From the NCBI RefSeq assembly GCF_029961185.1, contig NZ_JASBQQ010000001.1, forward strand, positions 412,542 through 476,541: DNA of 64,000 bases, read 5' to 3'. The notes below the pieces were generated by a model. It was not told the origin of the DNA, searched no databases, and saw nothing but the letters and a program-made list of their open reading frames with translations. A program made the translations under genes and the position numbers. This document shows, one piece after another, positions 54,248 to 62,548 of this stretch. Positions within the stretch are counted from its first letter, which is position 1; every line of letters starts with the position of its first letter. The DNA comes from Albidovulum aestuarii. Lineage in GTDB: Bacteria; Pseudomonadota; Alphaproteobacteria; Rhodobacterales; Rhodobacteraceae.

Positions 54248-55699
54248 TCACTCGACCGACAGCGCCACGAACCTGGGATCGCCGTCGCGGCGGATCAGCA
54301 ACAGGAGTGACTTGCGTCCGGCCTCCTTGGCCTCGTCGATCCGCGCCTCGAAATCAGCGACGGAGGCGATTTTCTGTTGCCCCGCTTCGGTGATCAGATC
54401 ACCTGCGCGCAACCCCTTGCCAAAGGCCTCGCTGGTCTCGTCGATTTCCGAGATCAGAAGCCCCTCGCTGTCGGCAGGCAGGTTCATCTGGCTGCGGATA
54501 TCGTCGGTCAGGGTGCCCAGCGTCATGCCCAGCACGTCCTGCTCAACCGGCTCGGTCGATTCCACCGAAGCCGGAACCGGCTCACCTTCCGCAAGTTCGC
54601 GGCGGCCGAGCGTGACCAGCAGCGTCTGACTCGAACCCTCACGCAGCACGATCACCCGAACCGCCTTGCCGACATCGGCGTCCCCAACGCGGCGCACCAG
54701 TTCACGGGTATCGGCGACCTCGGCCCCGTCGAAGGACGTGATGACATCGCCCGACAGGATGCCGCCATCCTTGGCGGGTCCGTCCGGTACATCGGTGACG
54801 AGCGCACCCTTGGCATCGGCCAGACCCATCGCCTCGGCCACGTCCGGCGTCACGTCCTGAATGCGCACGCCGAGCCAGCCGCGCCGGGTTTCACCGAATT
54901 CCTTGAGCTGGCCAACGACCTTTGAAACCACATTCGACGCCATCGAGAAGCCGATACCAATGGAGCCGCCATTGGGGCTGAGGATCGCGGTGTTCACACC
55001 GATCACCTCGCCATCCATGTTGAACAGGGGCCCGCCCGAGTTACCCCGGTTGATCGCGGCATCGGTCTGGATGAAGTCATCATAGGTGCCGGAAAGCTCA
55101 CGGTTGCGGGCCGATACGATCCCGGCCGAAACCGAGAAGCCCTGCCCCAGCGGGTTGCCCATGGCCATGACCCAGTCGCCCACCCGCATCACATCGGAAT
55201 TGCCGAAATTGACGAAGGGCAGCGGCGTTTCGCTTTCCACTTTCAGAAGCGCGATATCGGTCTTGGGGTCGGTGCCGACCAGTTCGGCATCCAGTGTCTC
55301 GCCGGAGAAAAACTCGATGGAAATCTCGTCGGCGCCTTCGATGACATGGTTGTTCGTGACGATGTATCCGTCTTCCGAGATCACGAAGCCCGAGCCCAGC
55401 GCGTTCGACCTGCGGGGACCCCGCGGCGCGTTCGGGTTGCCGAATTCGCGGAAGAAGTCTTCGAAGGGCGAACCTTCGGGCACGATCGGCCCGCCATCCA
55501 CAGGCGCCGCAACCGTCGTCGTTGTCGTGATATTGACGACCGAGGGGCTGATCCGTTCGGCCAGATCGGCGAAACTTTCCGGCGCTGCGCGCGCCTCCAC
55601 CGGCACCCCCTGCCCGATCGCCAATGCAAGGCCCAGCGCCAATGCCCAGACCGTTCCGGCCACGGCACCGGGCCGCAGGGCGGGTTTATGAAGAGTCAT
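54248..55699 (-). CDS. degQ: Periplasmic Do-type serine protease/chaperone
   Basis: A 483-residue HtrA family protease. A signal sequence (VWALALGLALAIGQGVPVEARA) precedes the trypsin-like domain, with catalytic His in YIVTNNHVIEGA, Asp in KTDIALLKVES, and Ser in INRGNSGGPLFNMD. Two PDZ domains follow (RRGWLGVRIQDVTPD and LLISEIDETSEAFGKGLRAGD). It degrades or refolds damaged periplasmic proteins. ATG 55699 (MTLHKPALR) is preferred; AGG lies close by. It is downstream of hflK-hflC-DUF2065 in the usual quality-control operon, 176 bases after DUF2065, a gap holding the palindrome GGAACGGCCGTTCC. Confidence 0.95.
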   Translation of the reverse strand: MTLHKPALRPGAVAGTVWALALGLALAIGQGVPVEARAAPESFADLAERISPSVVNITTTTTVAAPVDGGPIVPEGSPFEDFFREFGNPNAPRGPRRSNALGSGFVISEDGYIVTNNHVIEGADEISIEFFSGETLDAELVGTDPKTDIALLKVESETPLPFVNFGNSDVMRVGDWVMAMGNPLGQGFSVSAGIVSARNRELSGTYDDFIQTDAAINRGNSGGPLFNMDGEVIGVNTAILSPNGGSIGIGFSMASNVVSKVVGQLKEFGETRRGWLGVRIQDVTPDVAEAMGLADAKGALVTDVPDGPAKDGGILSGDVITSFDGAEVADTRELVRRVGDADVGKAVRVIVLREGSSQTLLVTLGRRELAEGEPVPASVESTEPVEQDVLGMTLGTLTDDIRSQMNLPADSEGLLISEIDETSEAFGKGLRAGDLITEAGQQKIASVADFEARIDEAKEAGRKSLLLLIRRDGDPRFVALSVE

Positions 55700-55875
55700 C
55701 ACCTGAGATTTCACTCCGAACTCCCTTGTTCTTCGTTCTGCGGCGGGAACGGCCGTTCCGCCCCCGGGCCGCCGTAAGAGCAGCATTGAGTTAAGCACTC
55801 CTCAGCACAAATCAAAGCCAGTCGCGCCTACTCAACAGGATGTGATCACCCCTTGCGCCTTTCGGTGCAATTGTT

Positions 55876-56079
55876 TCAGCCCGCGAGCCCCTGGGCAAGC
55901 CAAATGAGCGCGATGCCCAAAGCGACCGCTCCAAGCCCCAGATTGCGTCGCATCTCGACCGGCATCTGGCGGATCAGTTCCAAAAGCTCGTCGATACGCG
56001 AAGGGGCCAGTGCAAGCACCAGCCCCTCCAGCGTCAGAACCAGCCCGATGGCCAGCAGAAGGAGTGCGAACGCCCCCAT
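55876..56079 (-). CDS. DUF2065 small membrane protein
   Basis: A 67-residue protein with two membrane helices (ALLLLAIGLVLTLEGLVLAL and GAVALGIALIWLAQGLAG) flanking a short basic loop (RIDELLELIRQMPVEMRRNLG). This matches DUF2065 (YjeT-like), which is regularly found beside hflC. It starts 2 bases after the hflC stop. Role unknown; presumably an accessory of the HflKC complex. Confidence 0.88.
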   Translation of the reverse strand: MGAFALLLLAIGLVLTLEGLVLALAPSRIDELLELIRQMPVEMRRNLGLGAVALGIALIWLAQGLAG

Positions 56080-56081
56080 CG

Positions 56082-56951
56082 CTACCGCTTTTCAGGCGAT
56101 TTCAGATAATCGAAGAATTCGCTGTTCGGCGCCATGACCATCGTCGAGTTGCCTCCCAGAATACCCGCGCGGTAAGCCGCGAGCGAGCGGTAGAAGTCGA
56201 AGAACTCCGGATCGGCGCCGTAGGCTTCGGCAAAGACCGCGTTGCGGCGGGCATCGGCCTCACCGCGGATGATCTCGGCCTGACGCTGGGCATCCGACAC
56301 CAGTTCGACCTTTGTCCGGTCGGCCTGCGCGCGAACGCGCTGTGCCGCTTCGTTACCGCGTGCAACCTCGTCGGCCGCCTCGCGTTCGCGTTCCGCCCGC
56401 ATCCGGGCGAAGGTCGCGTCAAGGTTCTGTTCCGGCAGATCGGTGCGCTTCAGCCGCACGTCGATGATCTCGACCCCGAGTGAATTGGCCTCGTTCCGCG
56501 ACGCATCGCGGATCTGGGTGGCCAATGCCGCACGGTCCTCTGAGAGGATCTCGGACGACGTGACCGAACCCAGAACCTCGCGTGTCTGGGCGCGCAGGAT
56601 CGTGTCGATGCGGTTTTCGGCAAGCGCCACGCCCGAGGCGCCGACGGCCTGCCGGAACCGTTGAAGGTCGGCAATCCGGTAGCGGGCGAAGGCGTCCACC
56701 ACCAGACGGCGGTCATCGAGCGGGGTGACTTCCAGAGGTTCGACATCAAGCCCGAGGATACGGTCGTCATAACGCACGACCTCCTGAATCAGCGGCAGCT
56801 TGAAATAGAGCCCCGGTTCTTCGCGGATTTCCTTGATCTGGCCGAACTGCAGGACCAGCGCCTTTTCGCGCTCATCCACGATAAAGATTGACGACAGGAC
56901 CGCAGCGATGGCGAGAACGACGACAGGCAGAAGAAGCGTAGCGCGGTTCAT
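56082..56951 (-). CDS. hflC: Membrane protease modulator HflC
   Basis: A 289-residue SPFH-domain protein with a single N-terminal helix (LLLPVVVLAIAAVLSSIFIV) and a periplasmic body (EREKALVLQFGQIKEIREEPGLYFKLPLIQ; RTDLPEQNLDATFARMRAERERE). Together with HflK it forms the cage around FtsH that limits its proteolysis of membrane proteins. Its ATG overlaps the hflK stop by one base (TGATG), so expression is coupled one to one. Confidence 0.95.
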   Translation of the reverse strand: MNRATLLLPVVVLAIAAVLSSIFIVDEREKALVLQFGQIKEIREEPGLYFKLPLIQEVVRYDDRILGLDVEPLEVTPLDDRRLVVDAFARYRIADLQRFRQAVGASGVALAENRIDTILRAQTREVLGSVTSSEILSEDRAALATQIRDASRNEANSLGVEIIDVRLKRTDLPEQNLDATFARMRAEREREAADEVARGNEAAQRVRAQADRTKVELVSDAQRQAEIIRGEADARRNAVFAEAYGADPEFFDFYRSLAAYRAGILGGNSTMVMAPNSEFFDYLKSPEKR

Positions 56952-58093
56952 CAGTTATTCCCCCCGGTCGATGCGGGTTTCTTGCCCAGCTCGTTCAACG
57001 GCAGATAGGGAACGACCCCCTGCCCGCCCTGATTTTCGTCAATGATCACCTTGTCGACGCGGCCCATGACCTCTTCCATCGTCTCAAGATAAAGGCGCTT
57101 ACGGGTCACTTCCGGGGCCTTGGCATATTCGGCCAGAACCGCCGAGAAGCGGCTCGCCTCACCTTCCGCCTGGTTCACGACCTGCGCACGGTAGCCTTCA
57201 GCCTCTTCCAGAAGCTGGGCCGCCTGACCGCGCGCGCCGGCCAGAACCGTGTTGGCATAGGCGTCGGCCTCTTTCTGCAAGCGGTCGCGCTGCTGTTCGG
57301 CCGACTGCACGTTCTTGAAGGCGTCAATGACCTCACGCGGCGGGTCGGCGCGGTCGAAGTTCACCCGCACGATGTTCAGACCGGAATCATAGCTGTCGAG
57401 CGTGGTCTGGATCAGGTCCTTCAGCCGCTCGGCGATGATACCCCGGTCGCGGTTCAGGATCGGCGCAAGCTGCGATTGCGCGATGATTTCGCGCATCGAG
57501 GATTCGGCCACGGCATTGATCGTCAGCTCGGGGTCGCGCAGGTTGAAAAGATATTCGGTCGGGTCGTTGATGTTCCAGACGACCTGAAAGTCGATATCGA
57601 CGATGTTCTCGTCACCGGTCAGCATCAGCCCGCTGTCCGATCCGCCCCGGCCGACACCGATATCCTCGGTCCGTTCCGGGGTGACCGGCACGACGTTCGC
57701 GGTCACGAACGGCCAGGGCGCGAAGTTCAGGCCCGGCTCGCCGATGGCCGAGAATTTGCCCAGGAACAGCTCAACCGACTGTTCTTCCGGTTTGACCGTA
57801 TAGAAGCTCGCGAATGACCACAGACCGATGGCCGCAAGCGCCGCAAGTCCCAGCGTACCACCGGTCAGCTTCGGCCCGGACGGCAGTCCGCCGCCGCCAT
57901 TGACAGGTCCGCGCGGCCCGCCGCCGCGTCCGCCCATCAGCACCTTGAGTTGTTCGGCGCCCTTCTTCATGATCTCGTCGATCTCGGGGATCTGTCCGCC
58001 CTCGCCCGGCCGACGTCCGCCGCGACCGCCCTTGCGGTCGTCATCGTCGCCGCCAGATCCGCCGCCGCCCCAGGGGCCTCCGCTTCCCGCCAT
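56951..58093 (-). CDS. hflK: Membrane protease modulator HflK
   Basis: A 380-residue SPFH protein. The cytoplasmic N-terminus is very Gly-rich (GGPWGGGGSGGDDDDRKGG), followed by IPEIDEIMKKGAEQLKVL, a membrane helix near 80-100, and a periplasmic SPFH domain (PEEQSVELFLGKFSAIGEPGLNF; VDFQVVWNI-like; DDPTEYLFNLRD-like). The Gly/Asp/Arg-rich start is low complexity and typical for HflK. First gene of the operon with hflC, DUF2065 and degQ. ATG 58093 has a short GGGAAA site. Confidence 0.95.
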   Translation of the reverse strand: MAGSGGPWGGGGSGGDDDDRKGGRGGRRPGEGGQIPEIDEIMKKGAEQLKVLMGGRGGGPRGPVNGGGGLPSGPKLTGGTLGLAALAAIGLWSFASFYTVKPEEQSVELFLGKFSAIGEPGLNFAPWPFVTANVVPVTPERTEDIGVGRGGSDSGLMLTGDENIVDIDFQVVWNINDPTEYLFNLRDPELTINAVAESSMREIIAQSQLAPILNRDRGIIAERLKDLIQTTLDSYDSGLNIVRVNFDRADPPREVIDAFKNVQSAEQQRDRLQKEADAYANTVLAGARGQAAQLLEEAEGYRAQVVNQAEGEASRFSAVLAEYAKAPEVTRKRLYLETMEEVMGRVDKVIIDENQGGQGVVPYLPLNELGKKPASTGGNN

Positions 58094-58158
58094 CAGGTCG
58101 TTTCCCTCTTGTTGGTCTTTACAAATTCACATCCGAACTGGGCATCCCGGTCGGAAAG

Positions 58159-59520
58159 TCAAGCTGTCCGCACCGGTTTGCGCAATGTCACCAGTTCTTC
58201 GGCCATTACGGGGTGAACCGCAACCGTTCTGTCGAAATCTTCCTTGGTCGCACCAATCTTGATGGCAATAGCAGCCAACTGGATCATCTCACCCGCCCCC
58301 GGTGCCACGATATGGCAGCCGAGCACCTTGCGCGTCTCGGCGCAGACGATGAGCTTCATCATCACGCGGTCGGGCCGCCCGGCAAAGGCCGATTGCATGG
58401 GCCGGAACGAGGTCGCGTAGATCTCGATCGGGCGTTCGTCGCGCGCCGCTTCCTCGGTCATGCCGACGGTGCCGAATTCCGGTTGGGTAAAGACCGCGCT
58501 GGCCACCAGTTCGTGGTCGGGCTTGGTCGGTTTCGCACCAAAAATCGTGTCGGCAAAGGCATGGCCCTCGCGAATCGCGACCGGCGTCAGGTTGATCCGG
58601 TCGGTCACATCGCCCACGGCAAAGATCGACGGCACGGCGGTCTGCGACCATTCGTCCACCACGACCTCGCCCTTGCGGCCAAGCTTCACGCCGAGCGTGT
58701 CGAGCCCGAGGCCCTCGGTATTGGGCACGCGCCCGGTGGCATAGACAACTTTCTCATAGACGCCTTCACGCCCGTCGGTGGATTTGACCCAGGTCCCGCC
58801 GTCCACCGGTTTCATCTCGATCACATCAGTGCCGACATGCAGGTTGATGCCCGCATCGCGCATATGTTCGGCGATATGGCCACGTGCTTCGCCATCGAAG
58901 CCGCGCAGGATCTGTTCGCCGCGGTAGAATTGCGTCACATCGACACCCATCCCATTGAGGATGCAGGCAAACTCGCAGGCAATGAAGCCACCGCCGACGA
59001 TAAGGATCGACTTCGGCAGGGCATCGAGCTTGAAGATGTCGTTCGAGGTCATCGCCCCCGCCTCTGCCGCCATATCCGGCACGAAGGGCCGCCCGCCCGT
59101 AGCGATCAGGATATGCTTGGCGGTGAAGACCTCTCCGGTGGCCAGCCGAACCGTATGGGCATCCTCGACAGTTGCGCGGCAATCGTGGATCGTGACCTTC
59201 GCCCCGGTCAGCCCGGCGCGATAGACGCCTTCCAGCCGGTCGAGCTCTGCATCCAGCTTCGCCCGGAACGCCGTCCAGTCGAAGCCACCCACGGTCACAT
59301 CCCAGCCATAGGCCCGGGCATCCTCGAAGGCAGGCGCATAGGACGAGGCGAAGACCATCAGTTTCTTCGGCACGCAACCCCGGATGACGCAGGTCCCGCC
59401 CATCCGGTATTCCTCGGCGATGCCGACCTTCGCCCCGTATTCGCCGGACGCAATCCGCGCCGCACGCACGCCGCCAGACCCGCCGCCAATGACAAAAAGA
59501 TCGTAGTCGAAACCAGCCAA
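58159..59520 (-). CDS. gor: Glutathione-disulfide reductase
   Basis: Regenerates reduced glutathione with NADPH. The 453-residue flavoprotein has the FAD loop LFVIGGGSGGVRAARIAS, the redox disulfide GGTCVIRGCVPKKLM, the NADPH loop LIVGGGFIACEFACIL, and an interface motif with active-site His in VAVHPVMAEELVTLR. It lies downstream of rpiA and the Tdi1-like gene on the same strand, 83 bases beyond the latter. The glutathione S-transferase gene is about 2.3 kb away. Confidence 0.96.
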   Translation of the reverse strand: MAGFDYDLFVIGGGSGGVRAARIASGEYGAKVGIAEEYRMGGTCVIRGCVPKKLMVFASSYAPAFEDARAYGWDVTVGGFDWTAFRAKLDAELDRLEGVYRAGLTGAKVTIHDCRATVEDAHTVRLATGEVFTAKHILIATGGRPFVPDMAAEAGAMTSNDIFKLDALPKSILIVGGGFIACEFACILNGMGVDVTQFYRGEQILRGFDGEARGHIAEHMRDAGINLHVGTDVIEMKPVDGGTWVKSTDGREGVYEKVVYATGRVPNTEGLGLDTLGVKLGRKGEVVVDEWSQTAVPSIFAVGDVTDRINLTPVAIREGHAFADTIFGAKPTKPDHELVASAVFTQPEFGTVGMTEEAARDERPIEIYATSFRPMQSAFAGRPDRVMMKLIVCAETRKVLGCHIVAPGAGEMIQLAAIAIKIGATKEDFDRTVAVHPVMAEELVTLRKPVRTA

Positions 59521-59603
59521 GTCCTATCGCTCCTGCGCCGTGTCGATCCATGCCCGGCAATTCGCCGTTTCGTTTTCGCACCCCACAGCTATGTTCTGTT
59601 CGC

Positions 59604-60041
59604 TCATTCCACAACCTTTATGGCCACCTGAGCCCCGTCAGGCAGGTTATCGATCTGCCTAGCCATGTCTCCAGAGACGGAAACAAGTTCCGAAAGAGAA
59701 ATCCGCTGGATGTTGTCGGTAGTGTACTGCCCACCCAAAACCGCAGGTATTACAAGATGGTAGACAGTGTCTGGTTGCAACACGCCACAAGATTTCTCGG
59801 CCATCTCTACTAATCGGGTCATTTCCCAGTCTTCGCGAAAGTCGGCCTCTTCGTTCAAAGCATCAAATGAGGCGAGATCAGGTGCGATCCGCGTACAACT
59901 CAACTCTTCAGGTATGATCCGCCACACCGCGCCGTCGCCGACTTCGATCAGGACATTGCCGAAAGAATTCGTTGCGATGATCCGTCGGGCGTGGGGCATA
60001 GCCCAACCCCAAGCGGCGTCGACCGAGGCAAGCGTCAGCAT
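59604..60041 (-). CDS. Tdi1-like immunity family protein (DUF1851 type), orphan
   Basis: A 145-residue cytoplasmic protein. The C-terminal part YHLVIPAVLGGQYTTDNIQR and following SVSGDMARQIDNLPDG match the DUF1851/Tdi1 C-terminal motif (GGxYxxDNI), known from immunity proteins of type VI secretion DNase effectors and other contact toxins. No toxin or T6SS gene is nearby. Base composition is visibly less GC-rich than its neighbours. It begins 4 bases past the rpiA stop and precedes gor, so it seems inserted into a rpiA-gor pair. ATG 60041 is the likely start. Function of such orphans is not known. Confidence 0.7.
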   Translation of the reverse strand: MLTLASVDAAWGWAMPHARRIIATNSFGNVLIEVGDGAVWRIIPEELSCTRIAPDLASFDALNEEADFREDWEMTRLVEMAEKSCGVLQPDTVYHLVIPAVLGGQYTTDNIQRISLSELVSVSGDMARQIDNLPDGAQVAIKVVE

Positions 60042-60045
60042 GAAC

Positions 60046-60834
60046 TCAATCGCCGAGATCGGCGAAGATGTTATCGGGTTCCCCGAATTCGACGGGATCG
60101 CCCTCCTGCGCCCCACCGGACAGGCCGTGGATATCGACCCGCCCGTCGGGATGGCCGACGATCACCTGGTCACAGATATCCACGAAGAGGCCATTTTCAA
60201 CCACGCCCGGCACCTGATTGAGCACAAGCGCCATCTGCCGTGCATTGCCGATGCGGCCAAGATGCAGGTCAAGCACATGGTTGCCCTCATCCGTGACAAA
60301 GGGTTTGTCGCCGTTCATCCGCAGCGTCACCTCGCGGCCCAGCACGTCGAGCGACACCAGCATCTCCTCGATCAGCGCCCGCGTCGCGGCCAGTCCGAAG
60401 GCCAGAACCTCGACCGGCAGCGGGAAGGCGCCAAGCTGCGCGACCTCCTTGCCGGGATCGGCGATCACCACCATCCGGTCGGAGGCCGTGGCCACGACCT
60501 TCTCGCGCAGATGCGCCCCGCCGCCGCCCTTGATCAGGTTCAGTTCGGGATCGAACTCATCGGTGCCGTCAATGGTCAGGTCGAGCCAACTCGCCTCTTC
60601 CAGCGTCACGACCTCCAGCCCCAGTTCGCGCGCAAGTTCCCCCGTCCGCTCCGAGGTCGGCACGCAGGTGATGGACAACCCCTCTTTCTTTACCCTCTCG
60701 GCAAGGCAACGCACCATCCAGGCGGCCGTCGATCCGGTCCCGAGCCCCACCCGCATACCGTTTTCGACAAGGTCGACGGCGCGTTTGGATGCGGCGTATT
60801 TCGCCCTGTCGATGGGTGAGAGTTCAGTGGCCAT
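60046..60834 (-). CDS. rpiA: Ribose-5-phosphate isomerase A
   Basis: Interconverts ribose-5-phosphate and ribulose-5-phosphate. The 262-residue protein has GLGTGSTAAWMVRCL (phosphate loop), catalytic Asp/Lys in LTIDGTDEFDPELNLIKGGGGAHLREKVVA, and VFVDICDQVIVGHPDG-like C-terminus. ATG 60834 has GGAGGATCC directly upstream. It starts a minus-strand run followed by the Tdi1-like gene and gor. It supplies nucleotide synthesis from the pentose phosphates generated via Zwf-Pgl. Confidence 0.96.
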   Translation of the reverse strand: MATELSPIDRAKYAASKRAVDLVENGMRVGLGTGSTAAWMVRCLAERVKKEGLSITCVPTSERTGELARELGLEVVTLEEASWLDLTIDGTDEFDPELNLIKGGGGAHLREKVVATASDRMVVIADPGKEVAQLGAFPLPVEVLAFGLAATRALIEEMLVSLDVLGREVTLRMNGDKPFVTDEGNHVLDLHLGRIGNARQMALVLNQVPGVVENGLFVDICDQVIVGHPDGRVDIHGLSGGAQEGDPVEFGEPDNIFADLGD

Positions 60835-60963
60835 TGGATCCTCCGTCAGGGCAAGCGCCATGGTTATAGGGAAGATGCCAGCGAGGTTCGAGGGGCAAAT
60901 CGCCCCTGCGGATGCGTTGATGCCCCGAATTTGCTAGGCTTGTCGGCAGGGGAAGGGGGCGAG

Positions 60964-61740
60964 ATGCTTGAATTTGACGCTGAAACCACCCGCATTCTCG
61001 ATACGGCCTATCAGGGCGCCGATATCACCCTGCGCCGCCGCATGAGTTTTGATGCGCTCGACATACGGCCGGGCGAGCACGTTCTGGACCTCGGTTGCGG
61101 GCCCGGATTGATGACCCAGGAGCTCGCGCGGGCGGTCGGTCCGGAGGGCAAGGTCACCGGCATCGACCCAAGCCCCGTCATGCGGGACACCGCGATGGAA
61201 CGCTGCGCCAATGAGCCCGCGGTCCAGATTCTCGACGGCACCGCCCAGTCGCTTCCCCTCGGCGACGGAAGCGTCGACAAGGCGGTCTCGCTTCAGGTTT
61301 TCGAGTATCTCGATGACCTTTCCGGCCCAATCGCCGAACTGCACCGCATTCTGCGCCCGGGTGGGCGTGTGGTGATCTCCGACATGCATTGGGACAGCTG
61401 GGTCTGGAGCAGCGACGACCGCGACCGCATGCAGCGGATGATGACGGCATGGGACAGCCACCTTGCCGACCGGAGCGTGCCGGAAAAACTGCCGCAGGAA
61501 CTTGCGGCAGCCGGTTTCGGAAACATCCGGACCATTCCGGTCACCTTCTGCGACACGGTGATGAAACCGGACGGCCTTGCGCGGATGATGCTGATCCTGA
61601 TGGTCGGCTACGTGCAACAGAACAACCTGCTGCCTGAAGCAGAGGTGATGGCGTGGCAGTCCGAACAACTCGCCCGCGCGGCCGGGGGGCGGTTCTTCAT
61701 GTCGCTGACGCATTACGTGACGGTGGCCGACCGCGCCTGA
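60964..61740 (+). CDS. Class I SAM-dependent methyltransferase
   Basis: A 258-residue methyltransferase with motif I HVLDLGCGPGLMTQELARAVG, VTGIDPSPVMRDTAMER, LPLGDGSVDKAVSLQVFEYLDD and the long post-motif LHRILRPGGRVVISDMHWDSW. The C-terminal half (MVGYVQQNNLLPEAEV) may form the acceptor pocket. The layout resembles arsenite/UbiE-type and small-molecule O- or N-methyltransferases; no distinguishing cysteines are present. ATG 60964 has GGGGAAGGGGGCGAG ahead. Divergent from rpiA. Substrate unknown. Confidence 0.85.
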   Translation: MLEFDAETTRILDTAYQGADITLRRRMSFDALDIRPGEHVLDLGCGPGLMTQELARAVGPEGKVTGIDPSPVMRDTAMERCANEPAVQILDGTAQSLPLGDGSVDKAVSLQVFEYLDDLSGPIAELHRILRPGGRVVISDMHWDSWVWSSDDRDRMQRMMTAWDSHLADRSVPEKLPQELAAAGFGNIRTIPVTFCDTVMKPDGLARMMLILMVGYVQQNNLLPEAEVMAWQSEQLARAAGGRFFMSLTHYVTVADRA

Positions 61741-61833
61741 TCAGCCCGCGACGACATTCACGACACGCGGTTTTTGCCCCGAAACGTCGCTTTCCACCGC
61801 TCGTTTGGGACCGCACAGGCGCATAAGGCAGCC

Positions 61834-62538
61834 ATGGAAAGCGCGCCCTATATCCTTCACTACGCCCCGGACAATGCCTCGCTGATCGTGCGGCTGGTGC
61901 TGGAGGAATTGGGCCAGCCCTTCCGCACCGAACTCGTCGATCGCAAATTGCGGGTGCAGGACAGCGGCGAATACCGCCGCATCCACCCCAACGGTCTCAT
62001 CCCGGCGCTGGACACCCCTGATGGTCCGATCTTCGAGACCGGCGCGATCCTGCTCTGGCTTTCCGAACGCCACGGCGCGCTGGCGCCACAGCCGGGCACG
62101 CCCGAGCGGGCGGCCTTCCTGAAATGGCTCTTCTTCACCTCGAACACGCTTCATGCCGATATCCGGCTGCACTTCTACCCGGACCGCCATGCCGGGGCGC
62201 CTGATTGCGTACCCGCCTTCTCCGCTGCGACCCGCGACCGCATCATCCGGCATCTGGGACTGATGGAGGTTATGGCGGCCGAACGGCCCATCTGGTTCCG
62301 GCCCGAGACGCCCTCAATCCTGACCTGGTACCTGTCCTGCCTCCTGCGCTGGCTCGCGCTCTACCCCGAGGGCGGCACCGGCTGGTTCGACCCTGCCGCC
62401 TGGCCATCGCTCAACGCCATCGCGGCGGCGATGGAACTCCGCCCCGCCGCCGTAAAGGCCGCCCTTGCGGAAGGGCTGGGCCAGACGATATTTACCAAAC
62501 CCTCCTATGCCTGCCCGCCCGAGGGCAGCGCGACCTGA
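61834..62538 (+). CDS. Glutathione S-transferase family protein
   Basis: A 234-residue GST: thioredoxin-like N-terminal domain (YILHYAPDNASLIVRLVLEELG; NGLIPALDTPDGPIFETGAILLWL, with the glutathione-binding Glu-Thr) and an all-helical C-terminal domain. The catalytic position near the N-terminus carries no Cys and probably a Ser/Asn (NASLIV). ATG 61834 (MESAPYIL) is used; the frame is open further upstream. It precedes sdaA by 10 bases, on the same strand, so it may be transcribed with it. Substrate unknown. Confidence 0.85.
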   Translation: MESAPYILHYAPDNASLIVRLVLEELGQPFRTELVDRKLRVQDSGEYRRIHPNGLIPALDTPDGPIFETGAILLWLSERHGALAPQPGTPERAAFLKWLFFTSNTLHADIRLHFYPDRHAGAPDCVPAFSAATRDRIIRHLGLMEVMAAERPIWFRPETPSILTWYLSCLLRWLALYPEGGTGWFDPAAWPSLNAIAAAMELRPAAVKAALAEGLGQTIFTKPSYACPPEGSAT

Positions 62539-62548
62539 AAGGCAACGC

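Noticed and set aside
58213..59631. 472-residue plus-strand frame
   Set aside because: Complement of gor, which shows full flavoprotein motifs.
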